21,951 bases of DNA from the NCBI GenBank assembly GCA_001792465.1, contig MGGO01000018.1, positions 509 to 22,459 of the forward strand, in the 5' to 3' direction. The notes under the pieces were generated by a model. It did no database searches and had not been told where the DNA came from. It saw only the letters and a list, made by a program, of their open reading frames with translations. Both the position numbers and the translations under genes were made by a program. Source of the DNA: Candidatus Woesebacteria bacterium RIFCSPHIGHO2_01_FULL_44_10 (GTDB lineage Bacteria; Patescibacteriota; Microgenomatia; UBA8517). Of this stretch, positions 1-6,608 are shown one piece after another (the stretch's first letter is position 1; every line of letters starts with the position of its first letter).

Positions 1-69
1 ATCTTTAAGCTCACTTTCGTAGTAGGTGGGCTATTTGTCCTCGTCTCAGCCTTAAGACTGTTTGTATGA
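1..69 (+). CDS. C-terminal end of a membrane protein (partial)
   Basis: Frame 1 is open from the window edge to a TGA at 67-69 and encodes 22 residues, mostly hydrophobic, starting IFKLT and ending ALRLFV, so it is the last membrane segment of an upstream protein. The stop overlaps the ATG of the next gene in an ATGA arrangement, which suggests translational coupling within one operon. An ABC permease would fit beside a binding protein, but too little is visible to decide. The first 14 nt recur at 102-115 in the next gene, in the same frame. Confidence 0.55.
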   Translation: MFKLTFVVGGLFVLVSALRLFV

Positions 70-1385
70 ATAACAGCTTTGCTATGAAACAAATCCGCTA
101 TATCTTTAAGCTCACGCTGGCTTTTATTTCTCGTTTCAAAGGAATTATTCTGGCCAGTATTGGCCTAGGTTTTCTTTTTTTCATTTTTTTAAGATTTGTT
201 TCACCACTAATACTCGCTAAAAATGTTCAAAAAATTGGTCTTACCGGAAGATATTTGGTCGACAAACTTCCCCAAAACGTGGTTGGCTATGTTAGCAACG
301 GGCTAACCGAAATAAACGCTGAAGGTAACGCAATCCCCGCACTTGCCGAAAGCTGGGGTGAGGCAGACGATGGCAAAACTTGGACTTTTCACCTTGCGGA
401 CAACAAAGTCTGGCAGGATGGGAAAGCCGTAACGGCAACCACCATTAACTACAATTTTGAAGACGTTGCCATTGAGCGACCGGATGAAATGACACTTGTT
501 TTTAAACTTGATTCTCCTTTTGCTCCTTTTCCCACCGTAGTATCCAGGGCCGTATTCAAAAAGGGTTTGCTTGGGACGGGAGAGTGGAAAGTAACCAAAC
601 TTTCCCTCGCCGGAAGTTTCGTTGAAAAACTAATCATCCAAAACAAAAACGGTGACAAAAAAATAGTTAAGTTTTACCCAACTGAGGAAAGAACCAAACT
701 TGCTTTCAAATTGGGGCAAGTCGATGAAATTTGGGACCTGATTGACAAAGAGCCGTTTGGCAGCTGGACTTTGGTTAATGTCGAGGAGCAAACAAACTAC
801 GGCAGGTACGTGGCCGTTTTTTTCAACACCCAGGGTAATACTTTAGCAGACAAAGCCCTGCGCCAGGCTCTGTCCTACGCAATCGATAAGGATAGTTTGG
901 GGTGGGAGCGGGCATTAGGACCACTAAGCCCCCTTTCCTGGGCTTATAACCCGCAAATTAAACCCTATGACTACGATCCCGAAAGGGCCAAAGATTTGAT
1001 AGAAAATGAGGTTGAAGTAAGGCTCATCACAACACCAGTCCTTCTCTCCACAGCTGAAAAAATAGCCAATTTCTGGAGGGAAGTGGGTGTTACCACCTCT
1101 GTCCAGGTTACGTCTTCACTTCCTGAGGATTATGATGCATTTTTGGCAATTTATGATATTCCCGTCGATCCTGACCAATACGCGCTTTGGCATTCAACAC
1201 AAACGGCGACAAATATCAGCCGCTACACCAGCCCTCGGATAGACAAATTACTTGAGGATGGCAGACTTGAGTTAAACACCGAAAAACGCCGCGAAATCTA
1301 TCTGGATTTTCAAAGATTTCTTCTCGAAGACGCCCCCGCAGCTTTCTTATATCACCCGGCCAGTTACACTATTTCTCGGAAGTAG
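66..1385 (+). CDS. Membrane-anchored oligopeptide-type ABC transporter substrate-binding protein (SBP_bac_5 family)
   Basis: 439 residues. It probably binds a peptide or related solute outside the cell and delivers it to an ABC permease. Residues about 27-50 form one strong membrane segment after a basic N-terminus; no lipobox cysteine is seen, so it is anchored by an uncleaved helix. The family hallmark follows: GLTEINAEGNAIPALAESW, then DDGKTWTFHL and WQDGKAVTA (about 78-125), close to the usual 'PALAESWE..DGKTYTFHLR....W.DGKPFTA'. Later 'ALRQALSYAID' (about 275) is also typical. At 439 residues it is shorter than the usual 500-600, with the middle lobe trimmed. The ATG at 66 overlaps the upstream stop; Met7 (84) is an alternative start. 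The 3' end overlaps the convergent small gene by 17 bp. Confidence 0.85.
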   Translation: MNNSFAMKQIRYIFKLTLAFISRFKGIILASIGLGFLFFIFLRFVSPLILAKNVQKIGLTGRYLVDKLPQNVVGYVSNGLTEINAEGNAIPALAESWGEADDGKTWTFHLADNKVWQDGKAVTATTINYNFEDVAIERPDEMTLVFKLDSPFAPFPTVVSRAVFKKGLLGTGEWKVTKLSLAGSFVEKLIIQNKNGDKKIVKFYPTEERTKLAFKLGQVDEIWDLIDKEPFGSWTLVNVEEQTNYGRYVAVFFNTQGNTLADKALRQALSYAIDKDSLGWERALGPLSPLSWAYNPQIKPYDYDPERAKDLIENEVEVRLITTPVLLSTAEKIANFWREVGVTTSVQVTSSLPEDYDAFLAIYDIPVDPDQYALWHSTQTATNISRYTSPRIDKLLEDGRLELNTEKRREIYLDFQRFLLEDAPAAFLYHPASYTISRK

Positions 1386-1557
1386 TTCCCTTAGGCCGAG
1401 GCACTGTCGGGTGGTGTATGCTCGTTTGGGCACGAATAGCTTCTAATTTTTCGAATGCTTTCCTTGCTGCCGGGGAAAGTTTGCTTTTATCAAACTGAAC
1501 CTGGTTCTCTTCACTAACAGCTTTTCTGTGTAAATCAAAAAATGGATCTTCCGTCAT
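1369..1557 (-). CDS. Small soluble protein of unknown function (62 aa)
   Basis: 62 charged residues with no membrane segment; 'LSPAARKAFEKLEAIRAQ' in the middle looks helical. I do not recognise the family. Support for a real gene: an extended -10 (TGA-TATAAT, 1572-1564 on the minus strand) lies exactly 6 nt before the ATG, so a leaderless mRNA would start at or next to the start codon. It converges on the binding-protein gene and overlaps its 3' end by 17 bp. A chance ORF remains possible. Confidence 0.5.
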   Translation of the reverse strand: MTEDPFFDLHRKAVSEENQVQFDKSKLSPAARKAFEKLEAIRAQTSIHHPTVPRPKGTTSEK

Positions 1558-1563
1558 GCCAGT

Positions 1564-1572
1564 ATTATATCA
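1564..1572 (-). promoter_or_regulatory. Extended -10 promoter of the 62-aa gene
   Basis: Minus strand reads TGA-TATAAT followed by 6 nt and ATG at 1557. Transcription would begin at or next to the A of the ATG. No good -35 is seen, as is usual with extended -10 sites. Confidence 0.55.
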
Positions 1573-2175
1573 CTTTTTTGCCAAGTGTTTGTATTTTTCT
1601 GCTTGTTCTTTAAAAAAATAGGCAAAGTAGAACAAAAGGGGAGTCGCGCTCCAGGCAACCAAACCAACCCGTTTACTTACAAAAAGCGCCGTTACTATGG
1701 CACCCGCCAAAAAATTGTCCAGGGCCCCAAAAGCAATAATGTAGTAAGAAAGCCTTTTGGCGTAAAACCGATACGGGAAGTAGTAAATCAGGGCTCCCAC
1801 CAAACTCATACCTCCAAGTATCCGCCAATAGACGGAATTTAACTTTAAAAGCTCAAGCATTGAAGCGGGCGCAAACAGTAAGAAAAGCCCCCAGGGGAAC
1901 ACAAGTAGAATCAAATTTACGAGAAGAAGCTTTTTAAATTCAGCCAGATGCAAATGCGGCCTTTTGATCTTGCCTATCTTAAATTCTTTTTCCAGAAGGG
2001 TTAAAAAAAGAAACAGACCATAAAAGGAAAAAATGATCCAGGATTCATATGCCCAAAGCCTTCTTTGGCCAAAATCAAACTTTCTTGAAGTGGTTATAAA
2101 ATTGCCAAAAGCATAAAAAAGACCAACAATAAACATGAGATGGAGGAAGTAATAGTAGTATTTTTTAATTTTCAC
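1570..2175 (-). CDS. Polytopic membrane protein of unknown function (201 aa)
   Basis: About six hydrophobic segments separated by short basic loops (for example KEFKIGKIKRPH near 65-75 and YRFYAKRLSYY near 133-143), N-terminus MKIKKYYYYF. It resembles unnamed small integral membrane proteins and I do not recognise a family. The start is GTG at 2175; a -10 (TATAGT, 2187-2182 on the minus strand) lies 6 nt before it, again giving a leaderless mRNA. The stop region overlaps the -10 of the downstream 62-aa gene. It is divergent from the 90-aa gene, 29 bp apart, with shared promoter DNA. Confidence 0.7.
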   Translation of the reverse strand: MKIKKYYYYFLHLMFIVGLFYAFGNFITTSRKFDFGQRRLWAYESWIIFSFYGLFLFLTLLEKEFKIGKIKRPHLHLAEFKKLLLVNLILLVFPWGLFLLFAPASMLELLKLNSVYWRILGGMSLVGALIYYFPYRFYAKRLSYYIIAFGALDNFLAGAIVTALFVSKRVGLVAWSATPLLFYFAYFFKEQAEKYKHLAKK

Positions 2176-2181
2176 TATTAA

Positions 2182-2189
2182 ACTATAAT
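2182..2189. promoter_or_regulatory. Overlapping divergent -10 elements
   Basis: The 8-bp sequence ACTATAAT holds TATAAT for the plus strand (2184-2189) and TATAGT for the minus strand (2187-2182), serving the 90-aa gene (ATG 2205) and the 201-aa gene (GTG 2175). Polymerase could occupy only one direction at a time. Confidence 0.5.
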
Positions 2190-2204
2190 GAAATAAATAA
2201 GATC

Positions 2205-2477
2205 ATGCAATTAACAAATTCAATTGTTATTTTCTTTCAAAACAACTCCTGGCTGGCATTAGTCGTTTTGTCACTGCCCTTTTTTTACTTCGCGTACTTT
2301 CTGACAAGAAAATCAATCAGGAACATGAAGACCAAAATCTCTGACTATTATCCTTTTAACGTCATTCTGCCCAAATCCACTACCTGGTCATCCCTTTTTC
2401 TCCTGGCCATCGTCTCAATCCTGGCTCTGGTTCTTTACCTAGTCTCCCAAAAGGGCTTTGTTCTATCTCCAGCTTAA
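2205..2477 (+). CDS. Small two-helix membrane protein of unknown function (90 aa)
   Basis: Two hydrophobic stretches (about residues 12-34 and 60-83) flank a polar middle with basic residues (TRKSIRNMKTK). No signal peptide cleavage site or known motif is evident. ATG at 2205; TATAAT at 2184-2189 gives a very short 5' leader. It ends 2 nt before the tRNA-His gene, which lies on the other strand. Function unknown; the gene could be specific to this lineage. Confidence 0.55.
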   Translation: MQLTNSIVIFFQNNSWLALVVLSLPFFYFAYFLTRKSIRNMKTKISDYYPFNVILPKSTTWSSLFLLAIVSILALVLYLVSQKGFVLSPA

Positions 2478-2479
2478 TG

Positions 2480-2553
2480 GGTGGCTGACGAGACTTGAAC
2501 TCGCGACTTCCGCTTCCACAAAGCGGCGCTCTGCCAACTGAGCTACAGCCACC
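2480..2553 (-). tRNA. tRNA-His (GUG)
   Basis: Cloverleaf on the minus strand: anticodon stem CCGCT/AGCGG with loop TTGTGGA, anticodon GTG. Aligned with the E. coli gene, the first G (2553) is the encoded G-1 pairing with C73 (g2480), as tRNA-His needs. T-arm loop is TTCAAGT. CCA is not encoded. A possible promoter (TGA-TATACT, 2613-2605 minus strand) lies about 50 bp upstream. Confidence 0.95.
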
Positions 2554-2748
2554 ATAAATTAATTAGTCTTGAGCTGGAAAGCGTACTTAGCTCGAACCTA
2601 TCAAAGTATATCACGCCAGAGTTAAGTTTAGAACTTTCAGCCTTAAAAGAACACCTTGACATATCCAGCTTCGCATTTGCATAAGCAATTATAACCGGTA
2701 TTTTTCAGAAAGAGCAAGTTCTTTCCTTCCTTTTTCTTACCGTTTTTG
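2554..2748. other. Intergenic region, no gene
   Basis: No convincing ORF. It holds the possible tRNA-His promoter near 2605-2613 (minus strand), a TTGACA at 2656-2661 (plus) with a weak -10 (CATAAG, 2680-2685), and a small hairpin GAAAGAG/TTCTTTC (2708-2725, last pair G-T) followed by a pyrimidine-rich tract. The hairpin could end a short plus-strand transcript, but this is weak. Confidence 0.35.
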
Positions 2749-2777
2749 TTGAAACTTCTCATTTCTGATAATATAAT
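2749..2777 (+). promoter_or_regulatory. Promoter of the lysine-type operon
   Basis: TTGAAA (2749-2754), a 17-nt spacer, then a perfect TATAAT (2772-2777). Transcription should start near 2784-2785, only about 5 nt before the leader ORF start codon at 2790, so the leader peptide would be translated from an almost leaderless mRNA. Confidence 0.75.
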
Positions 2778-2789
2778 ACCATTTACATT

Positions 2790-2861
2790 ATGAAAAAGAG
2801 TTTCGTCAAGAAAATTAAAAAGGCATCAAAGCCCTTTGTGGCTTTAGCTTTGGCGGGTTAA
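2790..2861 (+). CDS. Lysine-rich leader peptide (23 aa), candidate attenuator peptide
   Basis: Short ORF starting MKKSFVKKIKKASK and ending PFVALALAG. Seven of its first 14 residues are Lys (positions 2, 3, 7, 8, 10, 11, 14). It starts just after a strong promoter and its TAA (2859-2861) lies in the loop of the terminator hairpin that precedes the decarboxylase gene. Known attenuator leaders (TrpL, HisL) carry runs of the codon being sensed; SpeFL, an arrest peptide upstream of an E. coli ornithine decarboxylase gene, is a precedent for the enzyme type. A Lys-rich leader before an operon with a possible lysine decarboxylase and two lysyl-tRNA synthetases fits this design. Alternatives: a small cationic membrane-active peptide (basic start, hydrophobic end), or chance in AT-rich DNA. 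Confidence 0.55.
   Translation: MKKSFVKKIKKASKPFVALALAG
2826..2853 (+). promoter_or_regulatory. Alternative RNA hairpins in the leader, candidate antiterminator
   Basis: AAAGCC (2828-2833) can pair with GGCTTT (2840-2845), leaving the terminator free. The same 5' arm, as TCAAAGC (2826-2832), can instead pair with GCTTTGG (2847-2853; one G-U), which uses the first two bases of the terminator stem. A ribosome at Lys codons 10-14 would cover the shared 5' arm. The mutually exclusive pairings are what an attenuator needs, but which state favours readthrough cannot be settled by eye. Confidence 0.4.
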
Positions 2862-2876
2862 AACCCGCCTTTTTTT
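2852..2876 (+). terminator. Intrinsic terminator in the operon leader
   Basis: Stem GGCGGGTT (2852-2859) with AACCCGCC (2862-2869), most simply a 6-bp GC stem with loop TTAAAA, then seven T (2870-2876). The next bases are the ATG of the decarboxylase gene. No plus-strand gene lies close upstream other than the leader ORF, so it most likely acts as an attenuator. Confidence 0.8.
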
Positions 2877-4361
2877 ATGCAAACAAAAAAAAGGTACAGA
2901 AGAGCATACGAAAAAGATCTTCCCCTGTTATCAACCATAAATAACAAGATAGATGGGATAATCAGATGGTGCACTCCGTCAATCCACCCGGCTGTGCCTA
3001 AAGCACGGGGAATATATGATAACGATATTTCTATTTCATATCACGGGTTAGGCAACCCCTCGTTGAATACCGGGATTTTTAAAGAAGCATATCAAAAGGC
3101 AGCAGCAGCATACGGTTCAGATCATACCCTTTTTTCAGTAAATGGATCAAGCGGAAGCAATTTTATGGTTCTTAGAGCCTTAAAACACCAGCTTGGGGGC
3201 GTAAATATGCTACTTCAAAGAAATGTGCACAAATCAATAAGTGTTGCCATTGAAGATTTTCAAATTGATGCTACTTATCTTCAACCGCATTATGACAACA
3301 AGTTGCAAATATTTATTCCCAATACAACTAAGGAAATCTTAGATGGACTACGAGAGAATCCCCGAACTAATGTCTTATTGATTACCAATCCAACTTACGA
3401 AGGGCTATCAATTAATTTATCGGGATTAGTACAGGAAGCCAGGAAAGCAAATCCTGATCTAATTATTTTTGTGGATGAGGCCTGGGGGGCGCACTTTCCT
3501 TTTTCCAAAAAGCTTCCTCCTAGTGCAATGGAGTCTGGCGCTGACATTTGCGTTCAGAGCACCCATAAACAAGGTTCGGGCTTACAGCAGACAGGCATGA
3601 TTCACTGGCAGGGAAATCGGCTTTCTAGCAAAAGCATGATGGATAGCTATAAATCTTTATTGACCACAAGCCCTTCCTTTCACCTACTTGCTTCTTTAGA
3701 TGGAACGAGATATCTAATGGAAACCAAAGGCGGAGAGATAATTGATTATCTTCTAGAAGTATCTGATTTATTGAGAAATGGGTTAGATGTCCTACCTGGT
3801 GTTGAGGTTGTCAACCCAAGCAAACTCAAGCGACAGTATGATCAAATAGAATTTTTAGACGAATCCAAAATATTAGTTAATATAGAGCAAACTGGACTTA
3901 CTGGATATGAAATTGCCCATTATCTCGAAAAAGAATACAGGGTTATAGTAGAAAAGTACGAGGCTAATAATATTCTTTTCTTAACTACCTTTCAAAATAA
4001 CAAGTTTGAAGCTAAGGAAACTGTTAAAAGTTTCAGGCATTCTTTGCAAGATTTAAAAAACAAAAAAAAGAGCGAAAAACCATCTTTCCCGGAATTCCCA
4101 ACAGAGATTATAAAGAGTGTCCCTTCGTATGAAATATCTAAGAATAAACTTAAAGCAGCGGGACTAGAAGATGCGGCAGGAAAAATCTGTGCTGAGGATA
4201 TCGTCCCTTACCCGCCAGGGATCCCCCTTATAGCTAAAGGTGAGGAAATTCAAAAAGAACATATAAATTACCTAAAAGCGTTAAAAAATACCAGTGGCTT
4301 GATTTCGGTTGTTATGAACGATTATAATATGCGAACGGTTTTGACGGTGGATACGTCATAA
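2877..4361 (+). CDS. Orn/Lys/Arg-type PLP-dependent decarboxylase (fold type I)
   Basis: 494 residues. The family removes the alpha-carboxyl of lysine, ornithine or arginine to give cadaverine, putrescine or agmatine. Seen here: phosphate-binding NGSSGSN (89-95), PLP-stacking His118 in RNVHKS, VDEAWGAH (199-206; Asp200 would hold the pyridine nitrogen), and QSTHK with Schiff-base Lys231. The C-terminal small domain carries the family signature YPPGIP (445-450). Length matches the short SpeA/Cad-like group rather than the 700-residue CadA/AdiA enzymes. The substrate cannot be told from sequence; lysine is suggested by the Lys-rich leader and LysRS genes, arginine is the main alternative. The ATG directly follows the terminator U-tract, has no Shine-Dalgarno and lies 15 nt after the leader stop, so reinitiation may be used. 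The next gene is 39 bp downstream. Confidence 0.88.
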   Translation: MQTKKRYRRAYEKDLPLLSTINNKIDGIIRWCTPSIHPAVPKARGIYDNDISISYHGLGNPSLNTGIFKEAYQKAAAAYGSDHTLFSVNGSSGSNFMVLRALKHQLGGVNMLLQRNVHKSISVAIEDFQIDATYLQPHYDNKLQIFIPNTTKEILDGLRENPRTNVLLITNPTYEGLSINLSGLVQEARKANPDLIIFVDEAWGAHFPFSKKLPPSAMESGADICVQSTHKQGSGLQQTGMIHWQGNRLSSKSMMDSYKSLLTTSPSFHLLASLDGTRYLMETKGGEIIDYLLEVSDLLRNGLDVLPGVEVVNPSKLKRQYDQIEFLDESKILVNIEQTGLTGYEIAHYLEKEYRVIVEKYEANNILFLTTFQNNKFEAKETVKSFRHSLQDLKNKKKSEKPSFPEFPTEIIKSVPSYEISKNKLKAAGLEDAAGKICAEDIVPYPPGIPLIAKGEEIQKEHINYLKALKNTSGLISVVMNDYNMRTVLTVDTS

Positions 4362-4400
4362 AAAAGATATGTCATTTCCTGTCCAGGTAGAAAAAGTAAC

Positions 4401-5474
4401 ATGTCGAAAGAAATATCAGAACAGCCAGATAACTGTGTTCCAGAAGCGGATACAGACTCAATTGGCCCAACGTGGCCTCCAAAAGAGTCTTCTTTTAATA
4501 GGATAAAAGGAATAGATACTCGAGGAGTTATAACTGACACTAGACGTCTAAGTGAAATACTAACAGTATTGCAGGATTTAAGGCAAGCGTGCCTAAAAGA
4601 TGAAAAATTAGACAGGGCAAGTGTACGAATACTCATAGAAAATAATCTTCTTTTAAAATCTTCTGACACACTACAAGGCTTTGGTGAGGCAGTTATACCC
4701 CTTTCTGGCAGTCAAGATGAGCTTCAAGAAACTTCGCTACTCTATCTGGGTTTTAATTGCCCAAAACGACAACCTAATCCAGAAGAGCTTAGACAATCGA
4801 TAACAAATGTGCAACATGCTATGCGCAGGGATACTGCCAGTTTTAAACAAATTAGAGCTAGGACTCTTGAGCAGGGCTACCAACTTGGAATTTCAGATTT
4901 TGGGGAAAGAGTAAACGACGAGCAAGTCTGGAGCGAAATGACGTCATTATATAAAAGATTTGGGTGGAATTCTGAAGATGTTTTAGATATTCTCAGAAAG
5001 GAAAATAATATTCTTGCGGTTGCTTCACTCAATGGACAAATAGTAAGTGCGGGGATTGCAGAAACTGTACTCCTAACCTTTGAGGATGGAGTTCAACTAA
5101 GAATGGCAGAAATAACTGAAGCTGCGACTCGAGAAGAACATCAAGGTAGAGGCTTGTATACTGCAGTGGCTTCAGAGCTTATGTTCGAGCTCTACAAAAA
5201 AAGTGCTGAGAAACAGCTTTTGGATGGACAAATTGATTTGGTATTCGGTGAATGTAACGGCAATGCCCCTGGGGTATTAAAAGCTGTGAGAAGTTTGGGA
5301 AGATCATTTTCTCATGAGTACTCGCTGACTATGGGTATTGAGCGAGTGGTACCAGGGTTTTTGCCGCAACACGTTCCTATCGCAGGGGCTAAAAGAAGCA
5401 CACCATATAACGATCTTTTTCCGGCTTATATTAACAGGCAGAGTTTGGCAAAATTTATAGAAGAAAACAGATGA
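4401..5474 (+). CDS. GNAT-family acyltransferase with an N-terminal extension
   Basis: 357 residues. About 150 N-terminal residues I do not recognise are followed by a GNAT domain (about 160-320). The acetyl-CoA pyrophosphate loop is HQGRGLYTAVAS (247-258), after a strand holding AEITEAAT. Overall layout, with a late G-x-L-x5-I-x-G (319-329), recalls beta-lysine N-acetyltransferase AblB/YodP, where the matching strand reads roughly AEMTDFAT; I rate this a weak resemblance from memory. It would acetylate an amine such as lysine, a lysine analogue or the decarboxylase product. The last codon overlaps the M20 gene in an ATGA junction (5471-5474), so the two are probably made together as an acylation/deacylation pair. 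No clear Shine-Dalgarno precedes the ATG at 4401. The true substrate is unknown. Confidence 0.75.
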   Translation: MSKEISEQPDNCVPEADTDSIGPTWPPKESSFNRIKGIDTRGVITDTRRLSEILTVLQDLRQACLKDEKLDRASVRILIENNLLLKSSDTLQGFGEAVIPLSGSQDELQETSLLYLGFNCPKRQPNPEELRQSITNVQHAMRRDTASFKQIRARTLEQGYQLGISDFGERVNDEQVWSEMTSLYKRFGWNSEDVLDILRKENNILAVASLNGQIVSAGIAETVLLTFEDGVQLRMAEITEAATREEHQGRGLYTAVASELMFELYKKSAEKQLLDGQIDLVFGECNGNAPGVLKAVRSLGRSFSHEYSLTMGIERVVPGFLPQHVPIAGAKRSTPYNDLFPAYINRQSLAKFIEENR

Positions 5475-6562
5475 CAAAAAGTGGATTATTAAAACTCACT
5501 TCCAAACTAGTCGGAATTAGGTCCGAGTATCCTAATGAACAAGAAATTGGTATGTTTCTGCTGTTGTATTTGAAGAAAGCTGGTTTTGAGGTTTTAACCC
5601 AAAATATTTCTCGGCGTAGGTTTAATATATTAGCAACCAAAGGGCAAGGAAAAAAGGCAGTGATGTTTTACGGTCATTTAGACACTGTGCCCCTCTCTAA
5701 GAAAAGTGAATGGGAAACTAACCCTTTCAAATTGACAAAAAAAGACGGAAAGTTATATGGCCTTGGTGCTAGTGATATGAAAGGTGGAATAGCAGCTTTT
5801 TTGGAAGCTACTAAAAACACCAATACCTATGTAAAAATTTTTTTGGCAGTTGACGAAGAAAATATCTCAGAAGGAGCCTGGAAAGCCGTACAAAAGAAAA
5901 GCGATTTCTTTAAGGATGTGGTGTTAGTTATCTCTGCAGAGCCAAACTTAGGGAATGGACTAAATAGTTTAGCCACAGGAAGAACGGGAAGAAGCCTGTA
6001 TGAAATAAATTTTGTCGGTAAACCAGAACACATTATCAGGTATAGAAATGCTGTTGATGCTATTGAAAAACTCGTCAATTTTGGTAGTGTGCTTTATTCG
6101 AAAAGAGAAAAAATGTTTAAGTCTCATACTAGCGTAGCTCAACTAAGGAAAGTAGAGGGAGAATCGGTTGGAATGAGTGTTTGTGGAGAGGCAAAAGCTG
6201 AAGTAGAAGTTTTGCTTGACCACGAAGATTCAGTTAAAAATGTTCTAGCCATTTTAAGAAGTTTGACTAAAGAAGAAGTTAAAGTTAAACCCAGGAAGAC
6301 CCCTTATTTAGAAGGATATAAATTTGATAAGTTCCCTTATCAGGAGGAAATCGTAGGAGTAATAAGAAAATATACTGGTCGGAAAATAAAGCTATACACA
6401 CGTAAGTCAGTAGGTGATGACAATGTTTTAGCTACTCTAAAAATTCCAATAATTACTTGGGGGGCTGACGGGGGCAACGAACATAAACCCAATGAGTATA
6501 TAGAGTCAGATAGTTTGGTGGTTTTGACTAAAATGTACCAAGAGTTTTTACACTCTATATGA
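5471..6562 (+). CDS. M20-family metallo-amidohydrolase (ArgE/DapE/LysK-like)
   Basis: 363 residues. The family uses two metal ions to hydrolyse N-acyl amino acids or small peptides in the cytoplasm. The full active site is visible: GHLDTVP (His69, Asp71), bridging Asp102 in SDMKGG, general base in DEEN (128-131), Glu157 in SAEP, and His338 in NEHKPNEY. A smaller lid/dimer domain occupies about 175-285 (starts near GRTGRSLYEINF). The family includes ArgE, DapE, LysK and dipeptidases, which cannot be told apart here; with a GNAT gene directly upstream, removal of an acyl group from lysine or a related amine is the simplest guess. Its ATG overlaps the GNAT stop. A 46-bp gap with a possible promoter separates it from the first LysRS gene. 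Confidence 0.87.
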   Translation: MTKSGLLKLTSKLVGIRSEYPNEQEIGMFLLLYLKKAGFEVLTQNISRRRFNILATKGQGKKAVMFYGHLDTVPLSKKSEWETNPFKLTKKDGKLYGLGASDMKGGIAAFLEATKNTNTYVKIFLAVDEENISEGAWKAVQKKSDFFKDVVLVISAEPNLGNGLNSLATGRTGRSLYEINFVGKPEHIIRYRNAVDAIEKLVNFGSVLYSKREKMFKSHTSVAQLRKVEGESVGMSVCGEAKAEVEVLLDHEDSVKNVLAILRSLTKEEVKVKPRKTPYLEGYKFDKFPYQEEIVGVIRKYTGRKIKLYTRKSVGDDNVLATLKIPIITWGADGGNEHKPNEYIESDSLVVLTKMYQEFLHSI

Positions 6563-6578
6563 CTAAAATCGTCAGATT

Positions 6579-6587
6579 TGGTATAGT
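6579..6587 (+). promoter_or_regulatory. Possible internal promoter before the first LysRS gene
   Basis: TGG-TATAGT (6579-6587) is an extended -10; ATGACT (6559-6564) at 17-nt spacing is a fair -35. Start would fall near 6594, about 15 nt before the ATG at 6609. It could let the synthetases be expressed when the upstream attenuator stops transcription. Confidence 0.45.
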
Positions 6588-6608
6588 TGTTAACTATTAA
6601 TAAATAAA

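Noticed and set aside
2480..2553. tRNA-His lacking the encoded G-1
   Set aside because: Re-aligned with the E. coli gene, the first G is G-1 pairing with C73; the tRNA is normal.
2749..2876. Lysine riboswitch (L-box) or T-box in the operon leader
   Set aside because: The transcript leader is only about 90 nt and is mostly occupied by the leader ORF; neither the L-box core nor a T-box sequence is visible.
4322..4669. 115-codon minus-strand frame bridging the decarboxylase and GNAT genes
   Set aside because: Covers coding ends of two real genes and encodes no recognisable pattern.
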